This document shows positions 43,751 through 53,940 of a DNA stretch of 64,000 bases, one piece after another. The position numbers and the translations under genes are program-made. Every line of letters starts with the position of its first letter. Positions within the stretch are counted from its first letter, which is position 1. The stretch is from an uncultured bacterium. Its GTDB lineage: Bacteria > Bacillota > Clostridia > Lachnospirales > Lachnospiraceae. Where the stretch lies: contig CAMXIF010000006.1 of assembly GCA_947243845.1 (NCBI GenBank), positions 62,001 through 126,000 on the forward strand. The letters run 5' to 3'. A model generated the notes under the pieces. The model saw nothing but the letters and a program-made list of their open reading frames with translations, had not been told where the DNA came from and did not search any database.

Positions 43751-44343
43751 TATTTAGAGTACAACTCAACGATAAGCATTTCGTTTACCGGAACATCAAT
43801 CATCTCTCTTGTAGGGAGGTATTTCACAGTCGCTTTCATTGCCTCCTGATCTACCTCAAGCCACTCCGGAACGAGCCTGCCGCCCGTTACTTCGAGGATA
43901 TCTTTATATCTCTGTAAAGATTTCGCTTTCTCTCTTACTTCAATCACATCGCCTGCCTTCACCAGATAAGAAGGAATCTGCACAGGTTTGCCATTTACAA
44001 GGAAATGTTTATGTCCTACGACCTGTCTTGCTTCTCTTCTGGTTCTCGCAAAGCCCATTCTGAACACAACGCTGTCCAGTCTGCTCTCCAACATGATCAT
44101 CAGGTTTTCACCTGTCATGCCCTTCATTCTGTCAGCTCTTTTATAATAATTTCTGAAAGGCTTCTCAAGCACACCATAGATAAATTTTGCTTTCTGTTTC
44201 TCACGCAGCTGCAGACCATACTCACTGATCTTCTTGCCTGCTCTGGGTGATGTTCTGTTAGACTTCTTATCATATCCTAAAAAAGTAGGATCAAGATCGA
44301 GAGATCTGCATCTTTTTAATACCGGGACTCTGTTTACTGCCAT
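43750..44343 (-). CDS. rpsD: 30S ribosomal protein S4 (uS4)
   Basis: The protein (197 residues) nucleates 30S assembly on 16S rRNA. It has the S4 RNA-binding domain ([39 protein letters not shown]) and a long N-terminal part without the zinc Cys set. The N-terminus begins [20 protein letters not shown]. In many bacteria S4 represses its operon; no such site was identified. A 169-bp gap with two hairpins separates it from rpsK. Confidence 0.96.
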   Translation of the reverse strand: MAVNRVPVLKRCRSLDLDPTFLGYDKKSNRTSPRAGKKISEYGLQLREKQKAKFIYGVLEKPFRNYYKRADRMKGMTGENLMIMLESRLDSVVFRMGFARTRREARQVVGHKHFLVNGKPVQIPSYLVKAGDVIEVREKAKSLQRYKDILEVTGGRLVPEWLEVDQEAMKATVKYLPTREMIDVPVNEMLIVELYSK

Positions 44344-44451
44344 TGTTCTGGCTCCTTTCTGATTTTTGTTTACAGTACCATGTACGAATCAGCGTATACT
44401 GCCGATAGGTACCGTACCTTCTTCCAAACGTTTACTATAATCATTCCACTA

Positions 44452-44511
44452 AACACTGAGAACCGTGAAAACACGATTCTCTGGATGTAAATTTGCAAAG
44501 CAAAATTTACA
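44452..44511. repeat. Two hairpins between rpsK and rpsD
   Basis: GAGAACCGTG/CACGATTCTC around AAAA, then ATGTAAATTT/AAATTTACAT around GCAAAGCA. They fill the gap next to the rpsK stop. Confidence 0.5.
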
Positions 44512-44512
44512 T

Positions 44513-44908
44513 TTAGACACGGCGTCTCTTAGGCGGACGGCATCCATTGTGCGGTACCGGTGTCACATCGCGGATACTGGTCACTTCAAGACCACAAGCC
44601 TGCAGAGCGCGGATAGCCGCCTCACGGCCTGAACCCGGACCTTTCACCATAACATCCACAGTCTTTAACCCATGGATCAGAGCAGCCTTTGTTGCTGTCT
44701 CTGCAGCCATCTGTGCCGCATATGGAGTAGATTTCCTTGAACCTCTAAAGCCAAGACCACCAGCACTTGCCCAGCTTAAAGCATTACCTTCATTATCTGT
44801 CAGGGTAACGATGGTATTGTTAAAAGAAGACTGGATATGTGCCTGTCCATGTTCAACGTTTTTCTTTACACGCTTTTTTGTTACTTTTTTTGCAACTTTT
44901 TTAGCCAT
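44513..44908 (-). CDS. rpsK: 30S ribosomal protein S11 (uS11)
   Basis: The protein (131 residues) lies on the 30S platform near the mRNA exit. Motifs: [40 protein letters not shown] and the C-terminal [19 protein letters not shown]. The N-terminus is Lys-rich. It follows rpsM by 76 bp. Confidence 0.97.
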   Translation of the reverse strand: MAKKVAKKVTKKRVKKNVEHGQAHIQSSFNNTIVTLTDNEGNALSWASAGGLGFRGSRKSTPYAAQMAAETATKAALIHGLKTVDVMVKGPGSGREAAIRALQACGLEVTSIRDVTPVPHNGCRPPKRRRV

Positions 44909-44984
44909 ACTAAACTAACCTACTTTCTCATATTCTACTACTGTTTCCTGGTAACCGTCTAAAATCCTGCCATGCAGGGTTAGA

Positions 44985-45353
44985 CTATTTCTTCTTATTC
45001 GCTACGGTTCTCTTAGGACCTTTTCTTGTTCTTGCATTGGTCTTTGTCTTCTGACCACGAACCGGAAGACCTTTTCTGTGGCGGATGCCTCTATAACAGC
45101 CAATCTCCTGAAGACGTTTGATATTGAGAGCTACCTCTCTTCTCAAATCACCTTCCACCATGTAATCTTGTTCAATGATTTCGGCCATTCTCTTTACCTC
45201 ATCGTCAGTCAACTCTCTGACACGGGTATCCGGATTCACATTCGCCGCCTCCAGAATCTTGTTCGCGCTTGCTCTGCCAATCCCATAAATATAGGTTAAG
45301 CCGATCTCCACACGCTTTTCTCTCGGTAAGTCAACACCTGCAATACGAGCCAT
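44985..45353 (-). CDS. rpsM: 30S ribosomal protein S13 (uS13)
   Basis: The protein (122 residues) is in the 30S head and bridges to the 50S subunit. It opens with [20 protein letters not shown], has a helix-hairpin-helix, and ends in the basic tail [20 protein letters not shown]. It is the first gene after rpmJ, with a 323-bp gap between. Confidence 0.97.
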   Translation of the reverse strand: MARIAGVDLPREKRVEIGLTYIYGIGRASANKILEAANVNPDTRVRELTDDEVKRMAEIIEQDYMVEGDLRREVALNIKRLQEIGCYRGIRHRKGLPVRGQKTKTNARTRKGPKRTVANKKK

Positions 45354-45676
45354 TTACGTTTCCTCCATTTCCTTTGCAGAGCGGTCATAGAAATCATAAT
45401 CCCTTATTTCCGCTCTTCTTCATGCATTTCGTATGTTTTCCATACGTGATACTAATTGATTGGGGTAGGTTCTACCCAATCGGATCAGGTATCCGATCTT
45501 TCCAAACACAATGTTGGTATCAAAAAGTAATCTCCCATAGGCTCTTCCATCTATATTATATCCGCCATTTCTCCTGAATCGGAAAAAGAACGGATCTGCA
45601 GCCGCTCATAATATATGATAATCCCTTTCGGGCTATCTCTGGACAAGAACCCCTTTCTTACTGAAAATTACGGGGA
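45354..45676. other. Palindrome-rich gap between rpmJ and rpsM
   Basis: No gene is seen. Stems present include CGTATG/CATACG, GATTGGG/CCCAATC and GATC-type pairs near 45480-45500. None is followed by a clear T-run on the minus strand. The gap could hold an S13- or S4-responsive leader, but I see no specific support. Confidence 0.45.
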
Positions 45677-45790
45677 TTAACCTTGCACCTGTTTGTGTTT
45701 CGGATTCTCACAAATTACTCTGATCTTTCCTTTTCTTTTAATGATCTTGCACTTTTCGCAAATCGGTTTTACTGATGATCTGACCTTCAT
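45677..45790 (-). CDS. rpmJ: 50S ribosomal protein L36 (bL36)
   Basis: The 37-residue protein begins [20 protein letters not shown] and ends with NPKHKQVQG. The zinc ligands are Cys11, Cys14, Cys27 and His32, so this is the zinc-binding form. It lies between infA and rpsM, the expected position. GGAGGG lies upstream of the ATG. Confidence 0.95.
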   Translation of the reverse strand: MKVRSSVKPICEKCKIIKRKGKIRVICENPKHKQVQG

Positions 45791-45945
45791 CTCAAACCCT
45801 CCTTTCAAAAAAGACCGTTTTACATTATACCATCAACCCCTCGTCTTTGCAAGAGGTAAACTAAATTTTTCCAAACCTGCATAACGCAAATTTTGCCGTA
45901 CCGAAGCCGCAGCGCGATCCTTCGGATCGAACCACGTCCGATTCC

Positions 45946-46164
45946 TTATTTGTCTCTCCAGATAATCCTGCCTTTGGACAAATCGTAAGGAGATAATTCC
46001 AAAGTCACCTTATCACCGGGCAGGATGCGGATAAAGTTCTGACGCAGTTTGCCACTGATATGCGCTAATACCACATGGCCATTCTCCAATTCCACCTGAA
46101 ACATGGTGTTGGGCAACTTCTCAATTACAGTTCCTTCGATTTCGATTACATCAGCCTTTGACAT
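45946..46164 (-). CDS. infA: Translation initiation factor IF-1
   Basis: The 72-residue protein has the S1/OB fold of IF-1: [60 protein letters not shown]. It binds the A site of the 30S subunit with IF-3. Its start overlaps the end of the KOW gene by 14 bp. A hairpin (CGATCC/GGATCG near 45917-45931) lies between it and rpmJ. Confidence 0.97.
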   Translation of the reverse strand: MSKADVIEIEGTVIEKLPNTMFQVELENGHVVLAHISGKLRQNFIRILPGDKVTLELSPYDLSKGRIIWRDK

Positions 46165-46405
46165 TTCCTTCCTCCTGATATTCTTTGATTATTTTCCTGA
46201 TCTCCAAATCCTTAAAACCGCTCTCCGGTTCTGTTAGCTGTTTTTTCTTTATATTCTGTACATGCTTCTTATTCTTTTTCTTAGGCGCTTCTACGGTTCT
46301 GATACGGCCATCGGCTACATATACATATTCGCCCTCTTCCCGTATTATGACATATATGGTTCCCTTATCATGCCCGGCCTTCGACATGGCAAGTATTCCT
46401 ACCAT
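46151..46405 (-). CDS. KOW-domain RNA-binding protein
   Basis: The 84-residue protein starts with a KOW/L14e-type segment ([39 protein letters not shown]) and ends in a charged tail. Similar small KOW proteins lie between map and infA in many Clostridia. They probably bind RNA or ribosomes; the exact role is not established. GGAGG lies 6 nt before the ATG. Confidence 0.88.
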   Translation of the reverse strand: MVGILAMSKAGHDKGTIYVIIREEGEYVYVADGRIRTVEAPKKKNKKHVQNIKKKQLTEPESGFKDLEIRKIIKEYQEEGNVKG

Positions 46406-46477
46406 ACGCTTCCTCCCTCACTAAACTGCATTTCGTCTGCTTACGAAATCCGCTTCCCGCTTCCGGCCCGTTCCCAG

Positions 46478-47233
46478 CTATGACATCAGTGTCAGTATTT
46501 CCGGCTCACCCTCTGTGATCAACACCGTATTCTCATAATGTGCCGAAAGAGAATGATCCGCTGAGATAACAGTCCAATCATCATCCAGCCACTCAACATC
46601 CCCTGTCCCCATATTAATCATGGGTTCAATAGCCAGTGTCATGCCCGGACGAAGGCGTATCCCCCGTCTTCTGACCGCATAATTAGGGATATGCGGCGGT
46701 TCGTGCAGATGCGTTCCGATGCCGTGCCCTACCAGGTCTCTCACAATACCATATCCAAAAGGCGTGACATAAGCTGCAATAGCATTGGAGATGTCATGCA
46801 GATGCATACCCGCTCTCGCCATCTTGATACCCTCAAAGAAGCTCTGTTTCGTCACATCCATCAGCTTCTGTGCCTCTGCGCTGATCTGCCCCACTGCATG
46901 TGTTCTTGCCGCATCAGAGTGATACCCCTGATAGATCAGCCCTGTATCCAGACTGACAATATCGCCTTCTTTGAGGATATGGTCTTCTCTCGGAATCCCG
47001 TGTACCACTTCCTCATTCACAGAGACACATACGGAAGCCGGATATCCCTGGTAGTGCAGGAAATTCGGCGTACAGCCATAACTTCTGATGATTTCCTCGC
47101 ATACCCGGTCAATATCCTTGGTGGAAATTCCCGGGCGGATAATCCCTGCCAGTTCCTCATGAACCCGTCCAAGAAGCCTGCCCGCCTCCCGCATCAATTC
47201 AATTTCCCTCTCTGACTTGATCGTGACTGTCAT
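46478..47233 (-). CDS. map: Methionine aminopeptidase, type I
   Basis: The protein (251 residues) removes N-terminal Met from new proteins. Metal ligands are visible: Asp in SLDTGLIYQGYHSDAARTH (two Asp), His in DLVGHGIGTHLHEPPHIPNY, Glu in LAIEPMINMG and the last Glu near VLITEGEPEIL. ATG 47233 fits the family start (MTVTIKSEREIELM); the frame extends to 47254 without support. It lies between adk and the KOW gene. Confidence 0.96.
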   Translation of the reverse strand: MTVTIKSEREIELMREAGRLLGRVHEELAGIIRPGISTKDIDRVCEEIIRSYGCTPNFLHYQGYPASVCVSVNEEVVHGIPREDHILKEGDIVSLDTGLIYQGYHSDAARTHAVGQISAEAQKLMDVTKQSFFEGIKMARAGMHLHDISNAIAAYVTPFGYGIVRDLVGHGIGTHLHEPPHIPNYAVRRRGIRLRPGMTLAIEPMINMGTGDVEWLDDDWTVISADHSLSAHYENTVLITEGEPEILTLMS

Positions 47234-47324
47234 TTCCCGTAACCTTCTTCTCACACTATTCTTATCAGGTCAATCCACTGCAATGAACACACTTGGAATA
47301 TCCATATTCCTGACTGCCGCCTAA

Positions 47325-47966
47325 TTAACCCAGAATCGCCACAATTGTCTCAAACACTTCTTTCATATCCTTTGTGCCATCCACATTGTGGAGTACGCCT
47401 TTCGTACTGTAAAAATCAATCAGCGGCTGCGTCTGATCCTTGTAAACCTGAAGACGATTCCCTACTGTCTCCGGCTTATCATCATCACGCAGTATCAACT
47501 CCTGTCCGCACTTATCACAGATACCCTCCTTTTTCGGGGGAACATTCTCGATGTGATAAGTAGCGCCGCATGCCACGCAGGCACGTCTGCCGCCCATCCT
47601 GCGGATAATGTTCTCATCCGGCACTTCCACATTGATTGCATAATCAATCTTGTCGCCCAGCTTAGAAAGCGCCTCTTCCAGTACATTCGCCTGAGGAATA
47701 TTACGAGGAAAACCATCCAGTATATATCCCTTCTTACAATCATCTTTCGCCACTCTGTCAAGCAGGATCCTGACTGTTAACTCATCCGGCACCAAAAGGC
47801 CCTTATCCATATACGTCTTGGCCTCCATGCCCAGTTCCGTGCCGTTCTTAATATTCATCCTAAAGATATCACCTGTGGAAACATGGGGGATATCATACTT
47901 CTCCGCAAGCATCTCAGCCTGCGTTCCCTTGCCTGCTCCAGGGGCACCTAACATAATGATCTTCAT
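47325..47966 (-). CDS. adk: Adenylate kinase
   Basis: The protein (213 residues) catalyses ATP + AMP = 2 ADP. P-loop LGAPGAGKGTQAE, AMP-binding GFPRNIPQA and the long LID domain with four Cys (CVACGATYH and GICDKCGQE) for zinc, as in other Gram-positive enzymes. ATG 47966 has GGAGG 5 nt upstream. It follows secY after a gap with hairpins (48085-48130). Confidence 0.97.
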   Translation of the reverse strand: MKIIMLGAPGAGKGTQAEMLAEKYDIPHVSTGDIFRMNIKNGTELGMEAKTYMDKGLLVPDELTVRILLDRVAKDDCKKGYILDGFPRNIPQANVLEEALSKLGDKIDYAINVEVPDENIIRRMGGRRACVACGATYHIENVPPKKEGICDKCGQELILRDDDKPETVGNRLQVYKDQTQPLIDFYSTKGVLHNVDGTKDMKEVFETIVAILG

Positions 47967-48085
47967 CCTAACCTCCCTATCAGAACTGTTCAGAAAATTT
48001 ACTGCGATAATACGTCCCGTCATAACGCAAGGTAAGGGACGTGCCAGTTTATCCTGCCGTCCCTACTACCTTATATTACCGCCTG

Positions 48086-48131
48086 TTTGCGAATTTGCGA
48101 AGCAAATCCCGCAATCGAGCCTGGCTCGATT
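48086..48131. repeat. Hairpins between secY and adk
   Basis: ATTTGC-GAA-GCAAAT and ATCGAGCC/GGCTCGAT lie side by side, ending at the secY stop. The GCGAAGC loop recurs in the repeats at 52207-52323 and 59216-59231. Confidence 0.55.
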
Positions 48132-49444
48132 TAATCATTTAAAAAACCTTTATAATTGCGGACAAGCATCTGGGATTCAATCTGCTTCAGCGTCTCAAGC
48201 ACAACGCTGACAATAATGATCAGACTTGTTCCACTGAATGATACGCTTGCACCAAACACACCGTTAAAGAAATACGGCACCACACAAATGATTGTCAGTC
48301 CGACCGCACCGATAAATACGATATAGTTAAGCACTTTGGTCAGATATTCGCTGGTAGGTCTGCCCGGTCTGATACCCGGAATAAAACCGCCCTGCTTTTT
48401 CATATTCTCTGCAATCTCTAAAGGATTGAAGGTAATGGAAGTATAGAAGTAGGCAAAAAAGATTACCAGAGCAACATATACTACCAAACCTATGGAGTAG
48501 ACCAACTGATGCGGGTTGCACCAGTAATTGGAATTCATTCCCTTTAAAATCTCACCCCACACACCCGAATTGCTGATGCCGAACAGGGAGCAGACTACCA
48601 CTGGCAGCTGCAACAGGGAAGAAGCAAAGATGACCGGGATAACACCCGATGTGTTGACCTTCAACGGAATATTCGTTGTCTGGCCTCCAACCATCTTCCT
48701 GCCCTGTACTTTCTTGGCATACTGCACCGGAATCTTGCGCACACCGTCATTTAAGATAATGACAAGTACTACCATCAGTACGATGATTGCAATAATGATA
48801 ATTGCTGCTACCACTCCTTTGGCGATGGACTTACCAATCACAAACTGCTTAAAGAGTTGCGTGATATCCTGCGGCATACGGGAAAGAATATTGATCGTCA
48901 GCACGATGGAAATACCATTGCCAACGCCATTCTCTGTAATTCTCTCACCAATCCACATTAAGAAAGCACTGCCTGCCGTGAGTGCGGCAATAACCGTGAT
49001 GATATTCATCACATTGTAGACCTCCAAAAGCCCCTGACGTCCGAAACCAACTGCCATTGCGGTGGCCTCCACGAGAGCGAGGACTACTGTTACATATCTT
49101 GTAATGGAAGCGATCTTCTTACGTCCATCAGCGCCATCCCTCTGCATCTCCTCCAGCTTCGGAATCGCTATCGTCATCAGCTGCATAATAATGGAAGACG
49201 TAATGTAAGGTGTGATATTAAGCGCCAAAATGGACATATTGAGGAACGATCCACCTGTAAAAGCATTAAAGAAATTGAATGCGTCACCGGTTTGCTGGGA
49301 AAACCATCTGGCAAAATAGGTCCTGTCCACACCCGGCACGGGAAGCTGTGATCCAAGACGGATCACAACCAACATCAGAAAAGTAAACAGTATTTTCTTT
49401 CTGATCTCTTTGATCTTAAATGCGTTTTTTAAGGTTGTAAACAT
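48131..49444 (-). CDS. secY: Protein translocase subunit SecY
   Basis: The protein (437 residues, ten helices) is the channel of the Sec translocon. Motifs: RLGSQLPVPGVDRTYFARWF near the start (plug region), GNGISIVLTINILSRMP and the conserved loop GGQTTNIPLKVNTSGVIPVI; MKKQGGFIPGIRPGRPTSEY is the cytoplasmic ribosome-contact loop. The start overlaps the rplO stop codon by one base. Confidence 0.97.
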   Translation of the reverse strand: MFTTLKNAFKIKEIRKKILFTFLMLVVIRLGSQLPVPGVDRTYFARWFSQQTGDAFNFFNAFTGGSFLNMSILALNITPYITSSIIMQLMTIAIPKLEEMQRDGADGRKKIASITRYVTVVLALVEATAMAVGFGRQGLLEVYNVMNIITVIAALTAGSAFLMWIGERITENGVGNGISIVLTINILSRMPQDITQLFKQFVIGKSIAKGVVAAIIIIAIIVLMVVLVIILNDGVRKIPVQYAKKVQGRKMVGGQTTNIPLKVNTSGVIPVIFASSLLQLPVVVCSLFGISNSGVWGEILKGMNSNYWCNPHQLVYSIGLVVYVALVIFFAYFYTSITFNPLEIAENMKKQGGFIPGIRPGRPTSEYLTKVLNYIVFIGAVGLTIICVVPYFFNGVFGASVSFSGTSLIIIVSVVLETLKQIESQMLVRNYKGFLND

Positions 49445-49884
49445 TAAACCACCTCTGCTGTTCCACCAAGTGCCTCGATCTTCTCCTTAGCGGATGCGCT
49501 GAAGGCAGTTGCCTTCACATCGAGTTTTTTGGTAAGTTCTCCATTTCCAAGAATCTTCACACCATCGCGGGGATTCTTAATGATACCCTTTGCAATCAGT
49601 GCGTCCACGTCAACTGTTGTACCGTTGTCAAATACCTCTAAAACACTCAGGTTGAGTGATACGATTTCCTTTGTGTTTCTGTTTTTGAAACCTCTCTTCG
49701 GGAGACGTCTGTACAATGGCATCTGACCACCTTCGAAACCTACTCTGGGTGCTCCGGAACGAGCTTTCTGACCTTTATGGCCCTTGCCGGCTGTCTTGCC
49801 GTTGCCTGAACCGTGACCGCGGCCTCTTCTAAAATTACTGCTGTGTACAGAACCTTCCGCCGGTCTTAAATTTGATAATTCCAT
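49444..49884 (-). CDS. rplO: 50S ribosomal protein L15 (uL15)
   Basis: The protein (146 residues) starts [20 protein letters not shown] and has the Gly/Lys-rich stretch [20 protein letters not shown] that threads into 23S rRNA, then [20 protein letters not shown]. It lies between rpmD (16 bp) and secY. Confidence 0.97.
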   Translation of the reverse strand: MELSNLRPAEGSVHSSNFRRGRGHGSGNGKTAGKGHKGQKARSGAPRVGFEGGQMPLYRRLPKRGFKNRNTKEIVSLNLSVLEVFDNGTTVDVDALIAKGIIKNPRDGVKILGNGELTKKLDVKATAFSASAKEKIEALGGTAEVV

Positions 49885-49900
49885 TCTCTGACACCTCCTT

Positions 49901-50101
49901 CTATGCTTCTTCTACCTTAACCATATGTCTTACTCTCTGGATCTGACCTCTGGTCGCCGCATTATCAGGCAGTTCCACTGTCTGATTGAGCTTCCTGAGT
50001 CCCATAGCCTCAATTGTCGCACGAGCCTTGGGCACCTGGCCGATCTTAGATCTGACTAAAGTGATCTTTAATGTTTTAGCTGCCTCTTTCTTTGCTGCCA
50101 T
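49901..50101 (-). CDS. rpmD: 50S ribosomal protein L30 (uL30)
   Basis: The 66-residue protein has a short Ala/Lys extension, then [20 protein letters not shown] and [20 protein letters not shown], both typical. It lies between rpsE and rplO. Confidence 0.96.
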   Translation of the reverse strand: MAAKKEAAKTLKITLVRSKIGQVPKARATIEAMGLRKLNQTVELPDNAATRGQIQRVRHMVKVEEA

Positions 50102-50149
50102 TTTTCTTCCTCCTAATCATTCTGATCCGGTACCTGGATACGGTATTTA

Positions 50150-50659
50150 TTATGCACGGATCTCTTCTACGGATTTGCCGCGGTTCTTAGCCACTTCCTC
50201 AGGAGTCTTTAACTGGCTTAAGCCCGCAATCGTAGCAAGTACGACATTCTGCTTATTGTTAGAACCCAAAGATTTCGTACGGATATTCTTGATACCTGCA
50301 AGTTCGCACACAACACGGGCCGGACCGCCGGCGATGATACCGGTACCTTCCGGAGCTCTCTTTAAGAGAACGGATGCAGAACCAAATTTTCCGACAAAAT
50401 CATGTGTGATACTGTTTTTATCATCAAGTGCAACACTAACTAAATTCTTGATCGCATCTTCTTTACCTTTGCGGATCGCCTCAGGGATTTCAGTTGCCTT
50501 ACCCAGGCCTGCGCCGACATGGCCATTGCTGTCGCCAACTACCACAAGTGCAGTAAAGCGCATGTTACGACCACCCTTGACAACCTTGGTAACACGCTTG
50601 ATTGTCACAACTTTCTCAGTGAGTTCTAACTGACTTACGTCAATGATTGTACGTCTCAT
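50150..50659 (-). CDS. rpsE: 30S ribosomal protein S5 (uS5)
   Basis: The protein (169 residues) takes part in translational fidelity. Motifs: [40 protein letters not shown] and [20 protein letters not shown]. The N-terminal spectinomycin loop has the ordinary Lys-Gly-Gly-Arg. It follows rplR by 20 bp. Confidence 0.97.
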   Translation of the reverse strand: MRRTIIDVSQLELTEKVVTIKRVTKVVKGGRNMRFTALVVVGDSNGHVGAGLGKATEIPEAIRKGKEDAIKNLVSVALDDKNSITHDFVGKFGSASVLLKRAPEGTGIIAGGPARVVCELAGIKNIRTKSLGSNNKQNVVLATIAGLSQLKTPEEVAKNRGKSVEEIRA

Positions 50660-50679
50660 GTGATCTTCTTTCTCCCTTC

Positions 50680-51048
50680 CTAGAATTCCAGGCCAGCTTC
50701 TCTGGCCGCATCAGCTAATGCTGCAATTTTACCCTGGTATATAAAGCCGCCTCTGTCAAAGACAACTGTCTTGATACCTTTCTCGATTGCTCTCTTAGCG
50801 ATCACTGTTCCCAAATATGCTGCCGCATCAACGTTATTGGTCTTCTCAAGCTCAGACTTAACGCTCTTCTCCAGAGTGGAGGCTGAGACTAAAGTATTTC
50901 CAACTGTGTCGTCAATAATTTGAGCATACATATGATTATTACTTCTGAACACAGCCAGGCGGGGTCTTTCAGGTGTGCCGCTGAAACGGTTACGCATCCT
51001 GTTGTGTTTTTTTACACGAACTTCTTGTCTAGATTCTTTCCTAACCAT
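50680..51048 (-). CDS. rplR: 50S ribosomal protein L18 (uL18)
   Basis: The protein (122 residues) binds 5S rRNA. Motifs: [40 protein letters not shown] and [20 protein letters not shown]. Order and length are standard. Confidence 0.97.
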   Translation of the reverse strand: MVRKESRQEVRVKKHNRMRNRFSGTPERPRLAVFRSNNHMYAQIIDDTVGNTLVSASTLEKSVKSELEKTNNVDAAAYLGTVIAKRAIEKGIKTVVFDRGGFIYQGKIAALADAAREAGLEF

Positions 51049-51067
51049 TTTCTACTCTCCTTATCTA

Positions 51068-51610
51068 CTATTTCTTACCAGTCTTACCAACTTTACGTCT
51101 AATCGTCTCATCAGCATACTTGATACCCTTACCCTTGTAAGGCTCAGGACGCCTCTTGTCTCTGATCTCAGCCGCAAATTGACCTACTTTTTCTTTATCA
51201 ATACCTTTAACGATGATCACGTTCTGACCTTCTACAACAGACTCGACACCCTCAGGATCTGTCATCTCTACCGGATGGGAATATCCCAGGTTCAATGTCA
51301 GAGTCTTGCCGGACTTAGAAGCCCTGTAACCTACACCGTTTACTTCCAGTTTCTTTTCAAAACCGTCTGTAACACCAACTACCATATTCATGATCAGTGT
51401 TCTTGTCAGACCATGGAAGGATTTCATTTTCTTTAAGTCGTTGGGCCTGGATACTACTACCTCGCCGCCCTCTACCTTAATGTCCATTCCCTCCGGAAGC
51501 ACTCTCTCAAGTGTTCCCTTAGGACCTTTTACAGTCACTTTGTTATTTTCTGCAACCTCTACAGTCACACCCGCAGGGATCGCGATTGGCATTCTTCCTA
51601 TACGTGACAT
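51068..51610 (-). CDS. rplF: 50S ribosomal protein L6 (uL6)
   Basis: The protein (180 residues) sits near the sarcin-ricin loop. It starts [20 protein letters not shown] and ends [23 protein letters not shown] 51610 has AGGAGG 8 nt upstream; the longer frame is rejected. A palindrome (CGAAAGAATG/CATTCTTTC near 51711-51740) fills the gap to rpsH. Confidence 0.97.
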   Translation of the reverse strand: MSRIGRMPIAIPAGVTVEVAENNKVTVKGPKGTLERVLPEGMDIKVEGGEVVVSRPNDLKKMKSFHGLTRTLIMNMVVGVTDGFEKKLEVNGVGYRASKSGKTLTLNLGYSHPVEMTDPEGVESVVEGQNVIIVKGIDKEKVGQFAAEIRDKRRPEPYKGKGIKYADETIRRKVGKTGKK

Positions 51611-51710
51611 GCCCGTACCTCCTATTTTATTATTATAACTTATATTAATGGTTACCTGTATCATCAGATACAGTAAATCATTCTACAATATGCTCAGTGT
51701 CTGCTACTGC

Positions 51711-51742
51711 CGAAAGAATGACGAAGACATTCTTTCAGACGA
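51711..51742. repeat. Palindrome between rpsH and rplF
   Basis: GAAAGAATG/CATTCTTTC with a 7-nt loop; no T-run follows on the minus strand. Confidence 0.5.
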
Positions 51743-51763
51743 AACATAGCACCTTTTCGTCTT

Positions 51764-52165
51764 TTACCATACAAAGGCTAACACTTCTCCGCCTACCTGA
51801 AGCTCTCTGGCCTTCTTGTCGGTCACGACGCCCTGATTCGTAGAAATAATTGCAACACCAAGTCCGCCAAGAACTCTCGGCAGTTCCTCTTTGCCGGCAT
51901 ACACGCGAAGACCTGGTTTAGAAATTCTCTTAATCCCGGAAATGATCTTGTCATTCTTATCCTCACCATACTTTAAGGTGATATGGATTGTCTTGAAATT
52001 ACCTTCATCGATCACATCAAACTTCTTTATATAACCTTCATCCAAAAGGATCTGTGCGATGGATAATTTCATCTTAGATGCAGGTACATCTACTGTATCA
52101 TGTTTTGCAGTATTTGCATTACGGATTCTTGTAAGCATATCTGCAATCGGATCGCTCATTGTCAT
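51764..52165 (-). CDS. rpsH: 30S ribosomal protein S8 (uS8)
   Basis: The protein (133 residues) binds the central domain of 16S rRNA. Motifs: [40 protein letters not shown] and the C-terminal [22 protein letters not shown]. In other bacteria S8 represses the spc operon at the rplE region; no matching leader was identified. An alternative start is the second Met, 6 nt inside. Confidence 0.97.
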   Translation of the reverse strand: MTMSDPIADMLTRIRNANTAKHDTVDVPASKMKLSIAQILLDEGYIKKFDVIDEGNFKTIHITLKYGEDKNDKIISGIKRISKPGLRVYAGKEELPRVLGGLGVAIISTNQGVVTDKKARELQVGGEVLAFVW

Positions 52166-52206
52166 GATTTTTCCTCCTATTTACTATACTTAACTTTGCT
52201 GCTCCC

Positions 52207-52323
52207 GAGGCTGCGAAGCAATCCCCGCAAACGAGACTGATATCCGAGTTCACGAAGCGAATCTCGCAAACGAGATTACTAACCGAGGTTGCGAAGCAAT
52301 CCTCGCAAACGAGACTTAGCATT
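52207..52323. repeat. Three tandem 39-nt repeats between rpsZ and rpsH
   Basis: Units at 52207-52245, 52246-52284 and 52285-52323. Each starts GAG, has GAAGC or GAAGCG near position 10 and ends with CGCAAACGAGA plus a variable end. The period is exactly 13 codons, and the minus strand stays open through it (repeating Leu-Val-Cys-Glu-type residues), but no clear start is present. Confidence 0.75.
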
Positions 52324-52355
52324 TCTTAGGCGGCGTACTTTGACGCCTTAGAAAT
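52321..52355. repeat. GGCGGCGT hairpin, copy 1
   Basis: ATTTCTTAGGCGGCGTA pairs with TGACGCCTTAGAAAT. Copies 2 and 3 are at 53941-53975 and 57440-57476. Confidence 0.75.
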
Positions 52356-52367
52356 CCTTCTCGTTTT

Positions 52368-52553
52368 CTACCAGGAAGCTTTTCTGACGCCAGGTATCTG
52401 ACCTTTATATGCTAACTCACGGAAGCAGATTCTGCAGATTCCGTATTTTCTTAAATAAGCATGTGGACGACCACAGATTTTGCAGCGATTGTACTCTCTG
52501 GTAGAGAATTTCGGTTTGCGCTGCTGTTTGATCTTCATTGCTGTCTTAGCCAT
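52368..52553 (-). CDS. rpsZ: 30S ribosomal protein S14, zinc form (uS14, type Z)
   Basis: The 61-residue protein has the type Z zinc site: [20 protein letters not shown] (Cys at 24, 27, 40 and 43) and ends in [11 protein letters not shown]. This short, zinc-dependent form is typical of Gram-positive spc operons. It lies between rplE and rpsH; the gap to rpsH is 202 bp and full of repeats. Confidence 0.97.
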   Translation of the reverse strand: MAKTAMKIKQQRKPKFSTREYNRCKICGRPHAYLRKYGICRICFRELAYKGQIPGVRKASW

Positions 52554-52567
52554 GAACTTACCTCCTT

Positions 52568-53110
52568 CTATTTGGCGAATGGCATATTAAATAATCTCAA
52601 CAATTCACGGGCTTCTTCATCTGTCTTGGCAGTGGTAACAAAGATGATATCCATACCTCTTACCTTATCCACCTTATCGTACTCGATTTCGGGGAAGATG
52701 ATCTGCTCCTTGATACCGAGTGCATAATTGCCTCTGCCGTCAAATGAATTGGCGCTGACACCTCTAAAGTCACGTACACGAGGCAGTGCAAGATTCACAA
52801 GTCTGTCTAAGAACTCATACATCTTGTCGCCGCGCAGTGTGGTCTTACAGCCAATCGACTGTCCCTCTCTGATCTTGAAATTCGCAATGGAGTGCTTTGC
52901 CTTGGTAATAACCGCCTTCTGTCCGGTTATAGTCTCCATATCGCTTACCGCTGCTTCAAGTACCTTGGCATTTTCTTTCGCTTCACCGACACCCATGTTG
53001 ATCACGATCTTGTCAAGCTTCGGAACTTCCATGACATTTTTATATCCAAACTTTTTGATCATAGCATCTACGATCTCGTCTTTATACATATCTTTAAGTC
53101 TACTACTCAA
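52568..53110 (-). CDS. rplE: 50S ribosomal protein L5 (uL5)
   Basis: The protein (180 residues) binds 5S rRNA and P-site tRNA. Motifs: [60 protein letters not shown]. Order and length are standard. Confidence 0.97.
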   Translation of the reverse strand: MSSRLKDMYKDEIVDAMIKKFGYKNVMEVPKLDKIVINMGVGEAKENAKVLEAAVSDMETITGQKAVITKAKHSIANFKIREGQSIGCKTTLRGDKMYEFLDRLVNLALPRVRDFRGVSANSFDGRGNYALGIKEQIIFPEIEYDKVDKVRGMDIIFVTTAKTDEEARELLRLFNMPFAK

Positions 53111-53134
53111 CGCTCTGGATCTCCTTTCTCAGAA

Positions 53135-53446
53135 TTAATCAATGATGTCGCCTGTGGACTTGGCGTAACGAACCTTCTTGTCATTTTCAATCTTGAAGCC
53201 GACTCTTGTTGCCTTGCCCTTGTGTACATACATCACATTGGAAGCGTCAATGGGCGCCTCTTTCTGGACGATACCACCGTTCTGGTTTGCTGCGGAGGGC
53301 TTCTCATGTTTTGTGATCTTATTGATTCCCTCTACAAGTACCTTGTTTTTCTTTCTATCTACGGAAATTACTTTGCCTTCTTTGTCTTTATCTTTGCCGG
53401 CGATTACCTTAACGGTATCACCTTTCTTAATCTTAAATGTTGACAT
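53135..53446 (-). CDS. rplX: 50S ribosomal protein L24 (uL24)
   Basis: The 103-residue protein has an N-terminal KOW motif ([20 protein letters not shown]) and [20 protein letters not shown]. It initiates 50S assembly. It follows rplN by 11 bp. Confidence 0.97.
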   Translation of the reverse strand: MSTFKIKKGDTVKVIAGKDKDKEGKVISVDRKKNKVLVEGINKITKHEKPSAANQNGGIVQKEAPIDASNVMYVHKGKATRVGFKIENDKKVRYAKSTGDIID

Positions 53447-53457
53447 ACCGGCACCTC

Positions 53458-53826
53458 CTATAATACTTCCGGAGCCAGTGAAACAATTTTCATAAACTGT
53501 TTATCACGAAGCTCTCTTGCTACTGGTCCAAAAATACGGGTTCCTCTCGGAGTTTTGTCATCTTTGATGATAACAGCAGCATTTTCGTCAAATCTAATAT
53601 AAGATCCATCTTTACGGCGAGCGCCTTTTACGGTGCGTACAACAACTGCCTTCACGACATCGCCTTTTTTTACAACGCCGCCTGGTGTTGCATCTTTAAC
53701 CGTAGCAACAATCGTATCACCAATACGCGCATATCTTCTTGTCGATCCGCCCATAACCCTGATACACAAAAGCTCTTTCGCACCAGTATTATCAGCGACC
53801 TTAAGTCTGCTTTCCTGTTGAATCAT
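53458..53826 (-). CDS. rplN: 50S ribosomal protein L14 (uL14)
   Basis: The 122-residue protein begins [20 protein letters not shown] and has [20 protein letters not shown] and [20 protein letters not shown]. Order and length are standard. A 162-bp gap with palindromes separates it from rpsQ. Confidence 0.97.
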   Translation of the reverse strand: MIQQESRLKVADNTGAKELLCIRVMGGSTRRYARIGDTIVATVKDATPGGVVKKGDVVKAVVVRTVKGARRKDGSYIRFDENAAVIIKDDKTPRGTRIFGPVARELRDKQFMKIVSLAPEVL

Positions 53827-53907
53827 GCTATCTTCTCCTTATCTTAATATTATTACGTTATCACATCTTAATGGTAATTCACTGAGGTGATGTAAGCCAC
53901 GGGAAGA

Positions 53908-53935
53908 ATTTTGCAAAAATTCTTCCAAGCCAGAC
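53908..53935. repeat. Palindrome between rpsQ and rplN
   Basis: GGAAGAATTTTTG-type arms: GGAAGAATTT/AAATTCTTCC with a TGCAA loop. It stands next to hairpin copy 2. Confidence 0.55.
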
Positions 53936-53940
53936 TTAGA

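Noticed and set aside
52207-52323. The three 39-nt units as a CRISPR array
   Set aside because: The units are directly adjacent without unique spacers and differ from each other at several positions; no cas gene is in the window.
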